Source: Pleurocapsa sp. FMAR1
GTDB taxonomy: Bacteria > Cyanobacteriota > Cyanobacteriia > Cyanobacteriales > Xenococcaceae
NCBI RefSeq assembly: GCF_963665995.1
Contig: NZ_OY762512.1
Span: 682,001 to 746,000, forward strand
Direction: 5' to 3'
DNA: 64,000 nucleotides
Position numbers and translations under genes: made by a program. A model generated the notes under the pieces. That model saw only the letters and a list, made by a program, of their open reading frames with translations. It ran no database searches and was not told the origin of the DNA. Within the stretch, counting starts at the first letter, position 1, and the number at the start of each line of letters is the position of its first letter. Below, piece after piece: positions 30,355-39,104 of this stretch.

Positions 30355-31790
30355 GAGAAAATTTTATTATGGACGAAAATACTGGTAATTTGATTAGTGG
30401 AACTGATGGAAATGACACTCTCAATGGTGGTGTAGGTAACGATACCATTGTCGGCGGTAAAGGCGATGACCTTCTAACTGGCAGTGAAGGGGATGATCGC
30501 TTCATTTGGGCTAATGGTGACGGTAGCGACATTATCGAAGGTGATGGTGGCAATGACGTAAGCCAAGTCAACGGTGCTTTAGAAGATGGAGATAGCTTTG
30601 AGTTAAGAGCCAACGGCGATCGCGCTGAGTTTGAAAGACTCAATTTAGGTACCTTTGTCTTAAACGAAGATAATGTTGAGCGGTTTGAAGTCAATAGTTC
30701 TGGTGGTGACGACATCCTCACGGTTCAAAATCTAACTGGCACCGACGTTCAACAAGTTGTTTTTAATGGTGAAGACGGTATAGATTTTCTAGATGCTTCT
30801 CTTGGCAATGTCGCCGTTGTGGCTGATGGCGGTGCTGGAGACGATATTCTATTTGGTAGTAGCGTGCCTGAAATTATCGACACCCTTAGTGGTGGTGAGG
30901 GTAATGATACTTTGGTCGGCAATAAAGGCAATGACATTCTAACTGGCGGTGAAGGAGACGATATCTTCGCTTGGTTTAATGGTGAAGGTAGCGACATCAT
31001 CGAAGGTGACGGAGGCAATGACGTTAGTCAAGTCGTCGGCGATTTAGCAGATGGAGATAATTTTCAATTAAGAGCCAACGGCGATCGCACTGAGTTTGAA
31101 CGACTTAATCTAGGTAACTTTGTCTTAAACCAAGATAATATTGAGCAGGTTAAGGTCTTTGGTGTTGATGGTGACGACATCCTCACGGTTCAAGATTTAA
31201 CTGGCACCGACGTTCAACAAGTTGTTTTTGATGGTGGATACGGTAACGATCTTCTAGATGCTACTCTGGGCAATGTCGCCGTTATGGCTGATGGCGGTGC
31301 TGGAGACGATATTCTATTTGGTAGTAGCGTGCCTGAAATTATCGACACCCTTAGTGGTGGTGAGGGTAATGATACTTTGGTCGGCAATAAAGGCAATGAC
31401 GTTCTAACTGGCGGTGAAGGAGACGATCGCATCATTTGGAGCAATGGTGAAGGTAGCGACATCGTCGAAGGTGATGCTGGCAATGACGTAAGCCAAGTCA
31501 ACGGTGCTTTAGAAGATGGAGATAACTTCGAGTTAAGAGCTAATGGCGATCGCGCTGAGTTTGAACGACTCAATCTAGATAACTTTGTCTTAAACCAAGA
31601 TAATGTTGAGCAGGTTGAGGTCAATAGTTCTGGTGGTGACGACATCCTCACACTTCAAGATTTAACTGGTACTGACGTTCAACAAGTTGTTTTTAATGGT
31701 GAAGACGGTAACGATGTTCTAAATGGTACTCTAAGCAATGTCGCCATTGTGGCTGATGGCGGTGCTGGAGACGATATTCTGGGTGGTAGT
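30355..31790 (+). repeat. Three tandem 465-bp units in the RTX gene
   Basis: The block starting GGCTGATGGC recurs at 30821, 31286 and 31751, each exactly 465 bp apart, with long stretches identical at the nucleotide level between units 1 and 2. Confidence 0.9.
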
Positions 31791-32054
31791 TTAAATAATG
31801 ATGATACTTTAACTGGCAATACTGGTGCTGATACTTTTACTCTCGGTTCTGGTGGCACAGATACCATTACTGACTTTAATTCCGCAGAAGGTGATATGAT
31901 TGCGCTTTCAGGTCTTGATTTGGGTATATCTTCTCTCGAATCATTGAGCTTTAACACTAATAATAATACGTTAAATCTAGGCGAAACTGAATTAGCGATA
32001 TTTGAAAATCTAGAACCAGGAGTCAATCCAATAGATTTCAGCTTTCTGGTCTAA
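30369..32054 (+). CDS. RTX-type calcium-binding repeat protein
   Basis: 561 residues, acidic, no signal peptide. It contains many GGxGxDxLxGGxGDD nonapeptides (for example GGEGNDTLVGNKGND), which form Ca2+-binding parallel beta-rolls. The protein is three tandem units of about 155 residues (465 bp each), followed by a C-terminal GADTFTLGSGGTDTITDFN segment typical of RTX C-termini and type I secretion. Probably secreted or at the cell surface; no enzymatic domain is seen. No type I secretion genes are adjacent. Confidence 0.88.
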   Translation: MDENTGNLISGTDGNDTLNGGVGNDTIVGGKGDDLLTGSEGDDRFIWANGDGSDIIEGDGGNDVSQVNGALEDGDSFELRANGDRAEFERLNLGTFVLNEDNVERFEVNSSGGDDILTVQNLTGTDVQQVVFNGEDGIDFLDASLGNVAVVADGGAGDDILFGSSVPEIIDTLSGGEGNDTLVGNKGNDILTGGEGDDIFAWFNGEGSDIIEGDGGNDVSQVVGDLADGDNFQLRANGDRTEFERLNLGNFVLNQDNIEQVKVFGVDGDDILTVQDLTGTDVQQVVFDGGYGNDLLDATLGNVAVMADGGAGDDILFGSSVPEIIDTLSGGEGNDTLVGNKGNDVLTGGEGDDRIIWSNGEGSDIVEGDAGNDVSQVNGALEDGDNFELRANGDRAEFERLNLDNFVLNQDNVEQVEVNSSGGDDILTLQDLTGTDVQQVVFNGEDGNDVLNGTLSNVAIVADGGAGDDILGGSLNNDDTLTGNTGADTFTLGSGGTDTITDFNSAEGDMIALSGLDLGISSLESLSFNTNNNTLNLGETELAIFENLEPGVNPIDFSFLV

Positions 32055-32165
32055 GATTAGACCTCGAAAGTGTTTGAAGATTTGATATTTGCTGTGTATC
32101 ACCAGAGATATTAGTTGGTCGTAAAAAGGGGGTATTGAACATGAAATGTAAGCTTTAAAACGTCT

Positions 32166-32219
32166 ATTTAAAGCGAACCATGAATATCCCTTTTCTTTTT
32201 AATGCTTTTATACTATATC
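32166..32219 (+). repeat. Downstream copy of RTX-gene flanking repeat
   Basis: Direct-repeat partner of 30185-30240 (ATTTAAAGCGAACCATGA ... TTTTTAATGCTTTTATAC). Confidence 0.65.
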
Positions 32220-32439
32220 TATACATCAGCTTTGCATAATTTCAGGCGATCGCTTTAAATATGTTAATAGCTACTATTTTGGTTTTTCTCTAAAATATTA
32301 TTTCTATACCTCTATTTTTTTCATACTCTCGGTGTCTCCTCGTTTTCTCACCATCAATCTTGTGTCGTAGTCTACATCGGTTTTTAACGACAAAACTTGT
32401 ATATACTTCTGTAGCTATTAAACTTTTTTGCTGAAGTTT

Positions 32440-32934
32440 ACAAGAAATATTTCAATTACATTTGTTTCATCTTTTTCTACTTGCTGTATTATTTTCCCTC
32501 TTGCTTCTAGTTCGATCTCCAAAATTAAATATCGTATCTCTGATTAAGAATATATTCTCTCGCTTACTGCAAATTTTTCTCTGTATATTCTAACCCTCGT
32601 CTTGATAAAGCTTATATATTCTTTTAGCTGCCTTATTTCTTGTGTTAACTATACATCCCCTTCTTTGACGATAATGCTTTTGTCAGCCTTTATCAAGGTA
32701 TGTTTCTGCTGCTCTGTTTGGGTTTGTATTGTATAAAATAACTCAAGATATTTGTATATGTAACTAACAGAAAATCCTGTTTTTCTAGCAACTATACAGA
32801 TAGTAATTTATTGCTTTTTATCTACTAAAGTAGCGATCGCTTCTTGATTCAGTCACTTCTTCTGTTTTTGATAATGCTTTTTGTCTTCTTTTCTATCTAT
32901 ATTCAACCAGTGCTGCTATCTGTTCATCTGACAT
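32440..32934 (-). pseudogene. DUF6262 / Tn554 TnpC-like gene, decayed
   Basis: Reading from ATG 32934, the start MSDEQIAALVEYR is followed by a stop; then, after a frame change, AIATLVDKKQ, VARKTGFSVSYIYKY (the helix-turn-helix-like core) and, further on, QEIRQLKEYI from the coiled-coil part. Order and spacing match the DUF6262 family found beside Tn554-type tyrosine recombinases. Several stops and shifts make it dead. End approximate. Confidence 0.75.
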
Positions 32935-32989
32935 TTTTTTACCTGGATACGATTTAGTTAGTAGCGATGTAAATATTGTAGACGTTTTC

Positions 32990-33027
32990 AAGGCAGTACC
33001 GATAATTACTGTTATCGGTACTGCCTT
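32990..33027. terminator. Strong symmetrical hairpin
   Basis: Arms AAGGCAGTACCGATAA and TTATCGGTACTGCCTT pair perfectly (16 bp) around a 6-base loop. There is only a short T run, so it could be a weak terminator or a palindromic repeat. It lies 6 bp beyond the stop of a possible small ORF on the minus strand. Confidence 0.55.
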
Positions 33028-33033
33028 AAATTC

Positions 33034-33177
33034 CTATACCTCAATCATTCCCAGCATGACATCTGAAATAGATTTTACTTTCTCAAGATAGTCAACGCTA
33101 TATACATTATTCGCCAGAGTTCTTGTCATTTCACCCTGTTTAATATCTTTTAGGACATAGATCATCATCTTATTCAT
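33034..33177 (-). CDS. Possible small protein, unknown
   Basis: 47-codon frame beginning MNKMMIYVLKDIKQGEM and ending VMLGMIEV. The open frame continues upstream of this ATG. It has a protein-like composition with alternating hydrophobic and charged residues, and its stop is followed closely by the hairpin at 32990-33027. I recognise no family; it could be a gene remnant. Confidence 0.25.
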   Translation of the reverse strand: MNKMMIYVLKDIKQGEMTRTLANNVYSVDYLEKVKSISDVMLGMIEV

Positions 33178-33378
33178 TATATAAAAAGCATTTAATTTAA
33201 GCTCTAATACCAGATTTATAATGGCACAGCCAACCTAGATCATGCTTCTATTAAATAGCATAGATAATCTAGATTATTTTCTGTTAAATTTGCTTTCTAC
33301 TATTGAATTTCAGATAATAAAATCAATAAAAGCTTTACTAAACTTCGGCATCTATATCTATATTTAACGTACGCCTAA

Positions 33379-33404
33379 TGTGTCATTACTTTAAGTATGA
33401 CACA
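33379..33404. repeat. 26-bp site (a): TGTGTCA-N12-TGACACA
   Basis: Perfect 7-bp inverted arms with a 12-bp spacer. First of seven sites of this kind within 8.4 kb. It lies 57 bp beyond the 3' end of the PNPOx-like gene. Confidence 0.85.
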
Positions 33405-33461
33405 CATAAATTGAGTGAATTTTAGCAAACGTCTTTTCTGTTTTCTACATAGATTTAATTC

Positions 33462-34127
33462 TTATTTCCCTCGACGATAATTGGTCAAATTAGACGATGG
33501 CGTAATCTCGTTAGTAAGTTTGGGATCTCGGATAAGAACTCCTGGTGTTATTTCCAATGGTAATTCTCCTGCCCAAATCGGCAATGCGTAATCTTCTGCA
33601 TCATCTGATGGTGAGCCAGTACGAACTTTCGCCGAACCTTCTTCAATCGGAAAAGAAAGCACAGTTGTGGCTTTTAATTCTTGAGAATTGGGAAGACGAG
33701 CATCTTCCCAGCGTCGAGGGATCATTTGTTCTGTAAAAGCTCGTAGAGCAGTCATTTTCTCGGTTTCACTTTCAACTAACTTAGCTTTACCAAACAAGAC
33801 TACAGAGCGATAATTCATTGAGTGATGAAATAAAGAACGCGCAATTACTAGTCCATCTAGTAACGTCACGGTGAAACATACATCAACGCCTTGTTGTAAA
33901 GTTTTGAGTAAGCGACTAACAGAAGAACCATGAAGATATAGGCGATCGCCTTCTCTGCCGTATGCCATCGGAATTACAAAAGGCTGAGTATCACTAATAA
34001 ATCCCACATGGGCTATCAGTGCTTCATCTAAAATATTGTAGATCAGTTCTCGCTCCTGACTACCTCGTTTTGGTAAGCGTTTAATTTTACTGCGTTTGGT
34101 TACTTGAAGATTATGAGAATCAGACAT
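33462..34127 (-). CDS. Pyridoxamine 5'-phosphate oxidase-like flavoprotein
   Basis: 221-residue split-barrel FMN-binding protein of the PNPOx-like/NimA type. The N-terminal AHVGFISDTQPFVIPMAYGREGDRLYLHGSS segment is typical of this fold. Such proteins bind FMN or F420 and vary in function; a true PdxH role is not shown. It is divergent from a MocR-type PLP-dependent regulator 102 bp away, a common pairing in which MocR controls the flavoprotein. Confidence 0.85.
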   Translation of the reverse strand: MSDSHNLQVTKRSKIKRLPKRGSQERELIYNILDEALIAHVGFISDTQPFVIPMAYGREGDRLYLHGSSVSRLLKTLQQGVDVCFTVTLLDGLVIARSLFHHSMNYRSVVLFGKAKLVESETEKMTALRAFTEQMIPRRWEDARLPNSQELKATTVLSFPIEEGSAKVRTGSPSDDAEDYALPIWAGELPLEITPGVLIRDPKLTNEITPSSNLTNYRRGK

Positions 34128-34172
34128 TGGTTATCTTTGTAGTTGTCTTTCTCTGACCAAGATAAAAAGAAT

Positions 34173-34214
34173 ATTGGTATGATTCAAGAGCCAATTTGAG
34201 TTTTTTATACCAGT
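34173..34214. promoter_or_regulatory. Possible MocR operator region
   Basis: ATTGGTAT (34173-34180) and ATACCAGT (34207-34214) form a 7-of-8 inverted repeat in the 102-bp divergent gap between the PNPOx-like gene and the MocR gene. An autoregulatory operator is a reasonable guess only. Confidence 0.35.
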
Positions 34215-34229
34215 CCACTTTTTAAAATT

Positions 34230-35681
34230 ATGGACTTAGCTATCCATCTAGATCGCGCTTCTACAACACCCTTGTATCAGCAGCTAATAGAAAAAATTCG
34301 TGATGCTGTATTAGAGGGAAGACTTAAGCCCAACCAAAAACTACCTTCATCTCGAAGTTTGGCAAAGTCTTTAACTATTTCTCGCTCTACAGTAGTTCAA
34401 GGCTACGAACAATTAGAGAGCGAAGGATACTTAGAAACTCGTCGTGGTAGTGGTACTTATATCTGTCATCGAATACCTGATGAATGGCTAAAACCGCAGT
34501 CAATAAAACCTGTAACAGCAAAGGTATTTAAGGCTTGTACCTTGTCCCGATTTGGCTTGAGTTTAACCTCTATAAAACAATTAGAAGTCTCAGAACCAGA
34601 TTATGAAATTAGCTTCCGCTACGGTAATCCTGCGGTAGAGTATTTTCCAATGCAACAATGGCGGAAGTTTTTGGCTCGCCACTATAAAGATTCGACCTTA
34701 CTTAATTATGCTTCTGATGCTACGGGATATTTCCCTTTGAGAATAGAAATAGCTAACTATTTAGGACGTTCTCGTGCGGTTCGCTGTACTCCAGAACAAA
34801 TAGTTATTATTAACGGTTCACAGCAAGCATTGGACTTGATTGCTCGTCTAACCTTAAATCCAGGGGATTGGGTAGCAATGGAAGAGCCTGGTTATCTTGG
34901 CGCACGCTACTGCTTTATGGGACAAGGGGCTAATTTACAACCTATAGCTGTGAACTCCGAAGGTTTAGACGTATCCGTTCTTAGTAAGAATCGTCAAAAA
35001 TTCAAGCTGATTTATGTCACACCTTCACATCAATTTCCTACAGGGGTTACTATGTCATTATCTCAGAGAATAGCACTTCTCCAGTGGGCGCAGGAAACAG
35101 ACACCCTGATTATCGAAGATGATTACGACAGCGAGTATCGTTATGGAGAACAGCCAATTCCTGCTTTGCAAGGAATGGATCGAAGTCAGTCAGTAATTTA
35201 TATTGGTACTTTCTCCAAAATTCTCTTTCCGTCTTTACGAATTGGCTATTTAGTTGCTCCTCCTGCATGGATACCGATTATTCGTCAAGCTAAGTGGTTA
35301 TGCGATCGCTTTTGCCCAACTTTAGAACAGTATGCCCTTACCGATTGGATTGCATCAGGACATTTTGAACGACATATTCGGCGAATGCGACATCTCTACG
35401 ATCTGCGTCGCCAAGTTTTAATCAAAGCTCTTAAAGGCTATTTTGGAGCCAGGGTAACTATTTTGGGAGAAAATGCAGGTATTCATGTAATGGTAAAAAT
35501 TGAAACTGGTTTAGCCGATGATATTGTTATCCAAAAAGCTGCTGCTGCTGGAATTGGCTTGATAAGTGCCAGGGAGTATTATTTAAAACCTCAACATCAA
35601 GGAGAATTTATCTTCGGTTATGCCCAGCTAGAAGAAACTCAAATAGAACAAGGCATCTTGAAGCTGTCTCAGATATTTTGA
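34230..35681 (+). CDS. MocR/PdxR-family transcriptional regulator
   Basis: 483 residues: N-terminal GntR winged helix (about 10-75; PLYQQLIEKIRDAVLEGRL, LPSSRSLAKSLTISRSTVVQ) fused to a fold-type I aminotransferase-like domain (about 110-480) with IIEDDYDSEYRY and the PLP lysine in IGTFSKILFPSLRIGYL. MocR proteins sense PLP or amino-acid adducts and often control PLP salvage or GABA genes. Divergent from the PNPOx-like gene. Its last ~25 codons and 3' flank are duplicated at 38168-38300. Confidence 0.92.
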   Translation: MDLAIHLDRASTTPLYQQLIEKIRDAVLEGRLKPNQKLPSSRSLAKSLTISRSTVVQGYEQLESEGYLETRRGSGTYICHRIPDEWLKPQSIKPVTAKVFKACTLSRFGLSLTSIKQLEVSEPDYEISFRYGNPAVEYFPMQQWRKFLARHYKDSTLLNYASDATGYFPLRIEIANYLGRSRAVRCTPEQIVIINGSQQALDLIARLTLNPGDWVAMEEPGYLGARYCFMGQGANLQPIAVNSEGLDVSVLSKNRQKFKLIYVTPSHQFPTGVTMSLSQRIALLQWAQETDTLIIEDDYDSEYRYGEQPIPALQGMDRSQSVIYIGTFSKILFPSLRIGYLVAPPAWIPIIRQAKWLCDRFCPTLEQYALTDWIASGHFERHIRRMRHLYDLRRQVLIKALKGYFGARVTILGENAGIHVMVKIETGLADDIVIQKAAAAGIGLISAREYYLKPQHQGEFIFGYAQLEETQIEQGILKLSQIF

Positions 35682-35754
35682 TTGGCAGAGAAAAGACTAG
35701 GAAAAATAAGATTTTGTTACATTCTCTGCATTATTTTCTGTGGAACAAATAATA

Positions 35755-35780
35755 TGTGTCATAAATAAAGTTTTGACACG
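35755..35780. repeat. 26-bp site (b): TGTGTCA-N12-TGACACG
   Basis: Seventh base of the right arm differs; spacer TAAATAAAGTTT is 12 bp. It lies 74 bp after the mocR stop, between mocR and a metG fragment. Its left half matches site (c) and its right half site (d). Confidence 0.85.
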
Positions 35781-35868
35781 CTACTAAAATAAGTTCGTTA
35801 GGCTGATATGTAAAATATGCAAATGAATGGTAAATCAAAAGAAATTAAGCAAATAATTAGGAGAAGCA

Positions 35869-35958
35869 ATGAGGTATTTAATTACCAGTGCATTACCTTA
35901 TATCAACGGCATTAAACATCTTGGCAATTTGGTGGGTTCGATGTTGCCACCAATGTAA
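35869..35958 (+). pseudogene. metG 5' fragment, copy 1
   Basis: [27 protein letters not shown], the class I Met-tRNA synthetase N-terminus with its HIGH-like motif, ends in a stop after 29 codons. An intact AGGAG ribosome-binding site and ATG remain. A second, longer copy lies at 39105-39352. Confidence 0.85.
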
Positions 35959-36254
35959 AGCGATCGAGTAGCCAAGAATTACAGCGATCGCTGTACCAAA
36001 TAAACTCTAGTTTATTTAGTACAGAAAATTGGAACGAGATTTCAATGGTTTGATGGGGCTAATTCTCCGAGGGTCTAACTGGTACACAAAATTAAATTCC
36101 CAAAGAATCTCTGTAAAGGAGATGCAGTAAAGCTTTGTTCTACGTTGTCCACTAAATTGGACGGCAAGCGCGTGATTCTTGGTTCGCTTGCTACGCAAAC
36201 CCCTTTAATTGATGTAAATATCCATTTAGTGCAAAAGCAATCCTTATTCTACGT

Positions 36255-37751
36255 TTACTCGCATTTGACAACTGGTGAAGCCGTTGAATAAATAGGTCGA
36301 TGATATAATGCTTGCGAATTATTAGGTCGAAAAGGTTTCTGAAAAACAGATTCCATTAGCTTATGGAATATCCCATATTGTTTAATTTCTGGAATCTCGC
36401 TTGTTTCTTCTTTTAGTAGGTGAAGCTCTATTGTTTGAGTAGAGCGTTCTCCCTTGATAAGCCATCCTATCGATTTATTAACTATAGAAAAGTCAGAAAC
36501 TTCAATCGGTAGTTGCTCTGAAGACGATTCCCAAAAAGGAATAAATTGATCTACATAAAAAGCAGTAACTAAAGATCTCAAAGACCATAAACAGCTACCC
36601 GCTCCTGAATATCTATTCAAAACACTTATGTTCTGACCACAATAGCCTTGTGTTACTGTACCCTCACGTAAGGCATCATGCTGAATAAAAAATGACCAAG
36701 TTAGATCTAGAACTCGATAAGCAAAACCTGGAGATATAAGGTCTGGTGCTATTAACGTTCCCGCGATTATTGGTGCTGGAGCTCCAAGACGATAACAGGT
36801 ACTTCTTCCCATCATTGGAAATCCATTCTTACTAAATAAGTATCGATAAAACTCTAAAAACTCTGTCTGCGTAGATTGAATAAAATCTGGATCGAATTGC
36901 GGGTCTATTTGATCTAGCCAGAAAAGAGTATAGTGAACTGCCCAGGCATTATAATAATCAAATCCCTTAGGAGGATCGTTAAACCAACCTTCGCCGGAGT
37001 AAAGGCGTTTGTACTTTTGATATTTTTCTTGGATTTCCTTATTGTATTTAGGATTATTAACTCCCAAACCTTGTAAAGACTTCAAAGTAACTACTGGAAA
37101 TAGTAGCCAATTATTATCAATAACTTTTCGCTTTATAACTCCCTCTAGCCAAGATACAACTTGATTTTGTTCTTCAATCGAAAAATTTGAGTATAAAATA
37201 TTGCGACTAATCCACAAACCTAGCGCAATGTCTGCTGCTTCGACAATGCGCTGGTCTTGATCTTTTATGTCTCCCCAATATTCAGGGTTGTTTGGATCTG
37301 TACCAGCAATTATTCCTTGACGCAAAATTTGAATGAAATTTACTTTTTCGCCATCAAGCTCTAACGTAGCCTCATTTCCAGATGCGAGATATGCCGCCGC
37401 TAGAGGAAAAAAGCGAGAAAATCCTTCTAAAGCATCAACTCTGAGTCCATGAGAACTATGTTCTCCAGGATAATAGACCAATGCTCCATTTTGTGACCGA
37501 TACTTAACGAAACCCAACGCAAAATACTCAAATAGCGATTGATAACGAGTAGCTGGCGATTTATTATTATCGGTAAGAAAAGATTTTTTGATACTTATAT
37601 CGGCTATATTATGGTCTTGAAATGGTTGATTTTTTTTACTCCAACCCTCTACAGGTGGATATTTATTTGTCAGTAGTTTTATGCTTGTAACAATTGCAAG
37701 CATAATTAAAAAAATTGCTACTAATTTAACTATTTTCTTTGATGAAAGCAT
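36255..37751 (-). CDS. DUF2264 family protein, membrane-anchored
   Basis: 498 residues with an N-terminal signal-anchor (about 7-27, KIVKLVAIFLIMLAIVTS), so the rest is probably periplasmic or extracellular. Conserved DUF2264 features: GALVYYPGEHSSHGLRVDALEGFSRFF and SPGFAYRVLDLTWSFF. DUF2264 proteins have an alpha/alpha-barrel fold suggestive of glycan-processing enzymes, but the activity is unknown to me. It lies inside the segment between the two copies of the mocR-3'/metG-5' duplication, so it may have arrived with that rearrangement. Confidence 0.75.
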   Translation of the reverse strand: MLSSKKIVKLVAIFLIMLAIVTSIKLLTNKYPPVEGWSKKNQPFQDHNIADISIKKSFLTDNNKSPATRYQSLFEYFALGFVKYRSQNGALVYYPGEHSSHGLRVDALEGFSRFFPLAAAYLASGNEATLELDGEKVNFIQILRQGIIAGTDPNNPEYWGDIKDQDQRIVEAADIALGLWISRNILYSNFSIEEQNQVVSWLEGVIKRKVIDNNWLLFPVVTLKSLQGLGVNNPKYNKEIQEKYQKYKRLYSGEGWFNDPPKGFDYYNAWAVHYTLFWLDQIDPQFDPDFIQSTQTEFLEFYRYLFSKNGFPMMGRSTCYRLGAPAPIIAGTLIAPDLISPGFAYRVLDLTWSFFIQHDALREGTVTQGYCGQNISVLNRYSGAGSCLWSLRSLVTAFYVDQFIPFWESSSEQLPIEVSDFSIVNKSIGWLIKGERSTQTIELHLLKEETSEIPEIKQYGIFHKLMESVFQKPFRPNNSQALYHRPIYSTASPVVKCE

Positions 37752-38167
37752 TATCTGAATTAAAACTTTTTGACATTTTTTTTTTCCGTAGTTGCACTAT
37801 TAAAAATAAAACGATTAGTTTTTCCGTTTCTATTTCCTCGCTCTGTACTGCTAAAAATTGCTTGATCTCTTTTTTTTCGGCTACTAACTTTGGTTTTTTA
37901 CTCTAATTTCTCTTTTGGAACTTTTTTCATGAGATTTCTGCTGCATCAAATAAATCGCAGCAGCTCGATCTCCCTACAAATGTGACCTCGAACTCAGAAG
38001 CAAGATAGTATTCTAATTCATTCAGATTCCATTCATTTTTACTTTATAGAAAAAAGGCGAGTTGCATTTTTGATAAAATTGTAGTAGGGTGCTGCATATT
38101 TGTCTATCAATATTACCACAATCAATGGGATTAGCAAAAAAGACATCTCCAATAACTTGTAACTAAG

Positions 38168-38300
38168 TTTTATCGGTTATGCCCAACTAGAAGAAACTCA
38201 AATAAAGCAAGGCATCTTGAAACTATCTCAAATATTCTAATAAGTAGAGAAAAGACTAGGAAAAATAAGATTTTATCTTATGCGCTGCATTGTTTTCTGT
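38168..38300 (+). pseudogene. Duplicated 3' end of mocR
   Basis: Codons for GYAQLEETQIKQGILKLSQIF and a stop, plus about 60 bp of 3' flank, closely match 35614-35742. Only the last ~25 codons are present. It marks a segmental duplication. Confidence 0.85.
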
Positions 38301-38324
38301 TCCGTTACTCAAGTAAAACTAAAA

Positions 38325-38350
38325 TGGGTCATAAATAAAGAAGTGATACA
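38325..38350. repeat. 26-bp site (c): TGGGTCA-N12-TGATACA
   Basis: The most diverged of the seven sites, but the spacer is again 12 bp (TAAATAAAGAAG). It ends 26 bp before the MOSC gene start. Confidence 0.75.
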
Positions 38351-38376
38351 TTTCTTCAAAATAAGGAAATATTTTA

Positions 38377-38925
38377 ATGAATGCAAAAGTAATCGCCGTA
38401 AGTATTAATACAAACCATTCATTTAGCAAAGACAACCAAGAAAGCATCAAACTATTAGCAAGATTGGGTGTAGAGGGAGATGCTCACGCAGGAGAAACAG
38501 TTAAGCATAGATCCAGGGTAGCTAAAGATCCCAGTCCCAGTCAACCTAATTTAAGACAGGTACATTTAATTCATGCAGAATTACATGATGAATTAAAAAC
38601 CAAAGGTTTTGATATCTTTCCTGGTCAGATGGGAGAAAATATAACTACCAAAGGAATAGACTTACTTGGTTTGCCTACTAATACCAAGCTGCACATTGGA
38701 AATAAGGCTGTAATTCAAATAACTGGATTGCGTAATCCCTGCGCTCAACTAGACAGTTTTAAAACGGGCTTAATGGCTGCTGTTTTGAATAAGGATAGAA
38801 AAGGTAATCTTATTCGTAAAGCGGGAATTATGGGCATTGTGCTTGCGGATGGAACAGTAAGCGCAGGAGATAGTATTCTTATTCAACTTCCAGCCAAACC
38901 CTATCGATCGCTTGAACGAGTTTAA
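38377..38925 (+). CDS. MOSC-domain protein
   Basis: 182 residues, a stand-alone MOSC (molybdenum cofactor sulfurase C-terminal) domain. Conserved GENITTKGIDL, and Cys122 in LRNPCAQLDSF, the cysteine that in related proteins carries sulfur or binds molybdenum cofactor. YiiM-like proteins of this size detoxify N-hydroxylated bases; that role is possible, not shown. An AAGGAA ribosome-binding site precedes the ATG. The gene is flanked exactly by sites (c) and (d). Confidence 0.88.
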   Translation: MNAKVIAVSINTNHSFSKDNQESIKLLARLGVEGDAHAGETVKHRSRVAKDPSPSQPNLRQVHLIHAELHDELKTKGFDIFPGQMGENITTKGIDLLGLPTNTKLHIGNKAVIQITGLRNPCAQLDSFKTGLMAAVLNKDRKGNLIRKAGIMGIVLADGTVSAGDSILIQLPAKPYRSLERV

Positions 38926-38950
38926 AAACATATTTTAAAAGAGCAGCGAA

Positions 38951-38976
38951 TGTTTCATTAATTTATTTTTGACACA
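38951..38976. repeat. 26-bp site (d): TGTTTCA-N12-TGACACA
   Basis: Spacer TTAATTTATTTT, 12 bp. It starts 25 bp after the MOSC stop. Confidence 0.85.
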
Positions 38977-39104
38977 TATAATACAAATTATCCAGCAATG
39001 CCTGATATGGAAATAATTAGACGTAATGCCTTAGATGCGATCGCTATAAAATATGTAAATGAATGGTAAATAAAAAGAAATTAAGCAAATAATTAGGAGA
39101 AGCA

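Larger units (their letters stand above)
29651..30368. other. Intergenic region before the RTX gene
   Basis: 718 bp, no gene. It contains a full MITE-like element (29761-29860) and, at 30185-30240, a segment repeated downstream of the RTX gene (32166-32219). An AGGAG site precedes the RTX start. Confidence 0.6.
32055..33461. other. Decayed intergenic region
   Basis: About 1.4 kb, AT-rich. Contents: a copy of the RTX-gene leader (32166-32219), a DUF6262 pseudogene (32440-32934), a strong hairpin (32990-33027), a small possible ORF (33034-33177) and one 26-bp TGTGTCA site (33379-33404). I see nothing in the remainder. Confidence 0.6.

Noticed and set aside
30257-32026. Several long minus-strand frames across the RTX gene
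   Set aside because: They are antisense shadows of the GGxGxD repeats (Ser/Pro-rich and repetitive).
36016-36198. 60-codon minus-strand frame near the metG fragment
   Set aside because: No recognisable protein; AT-rich, next to rearranged DNA.
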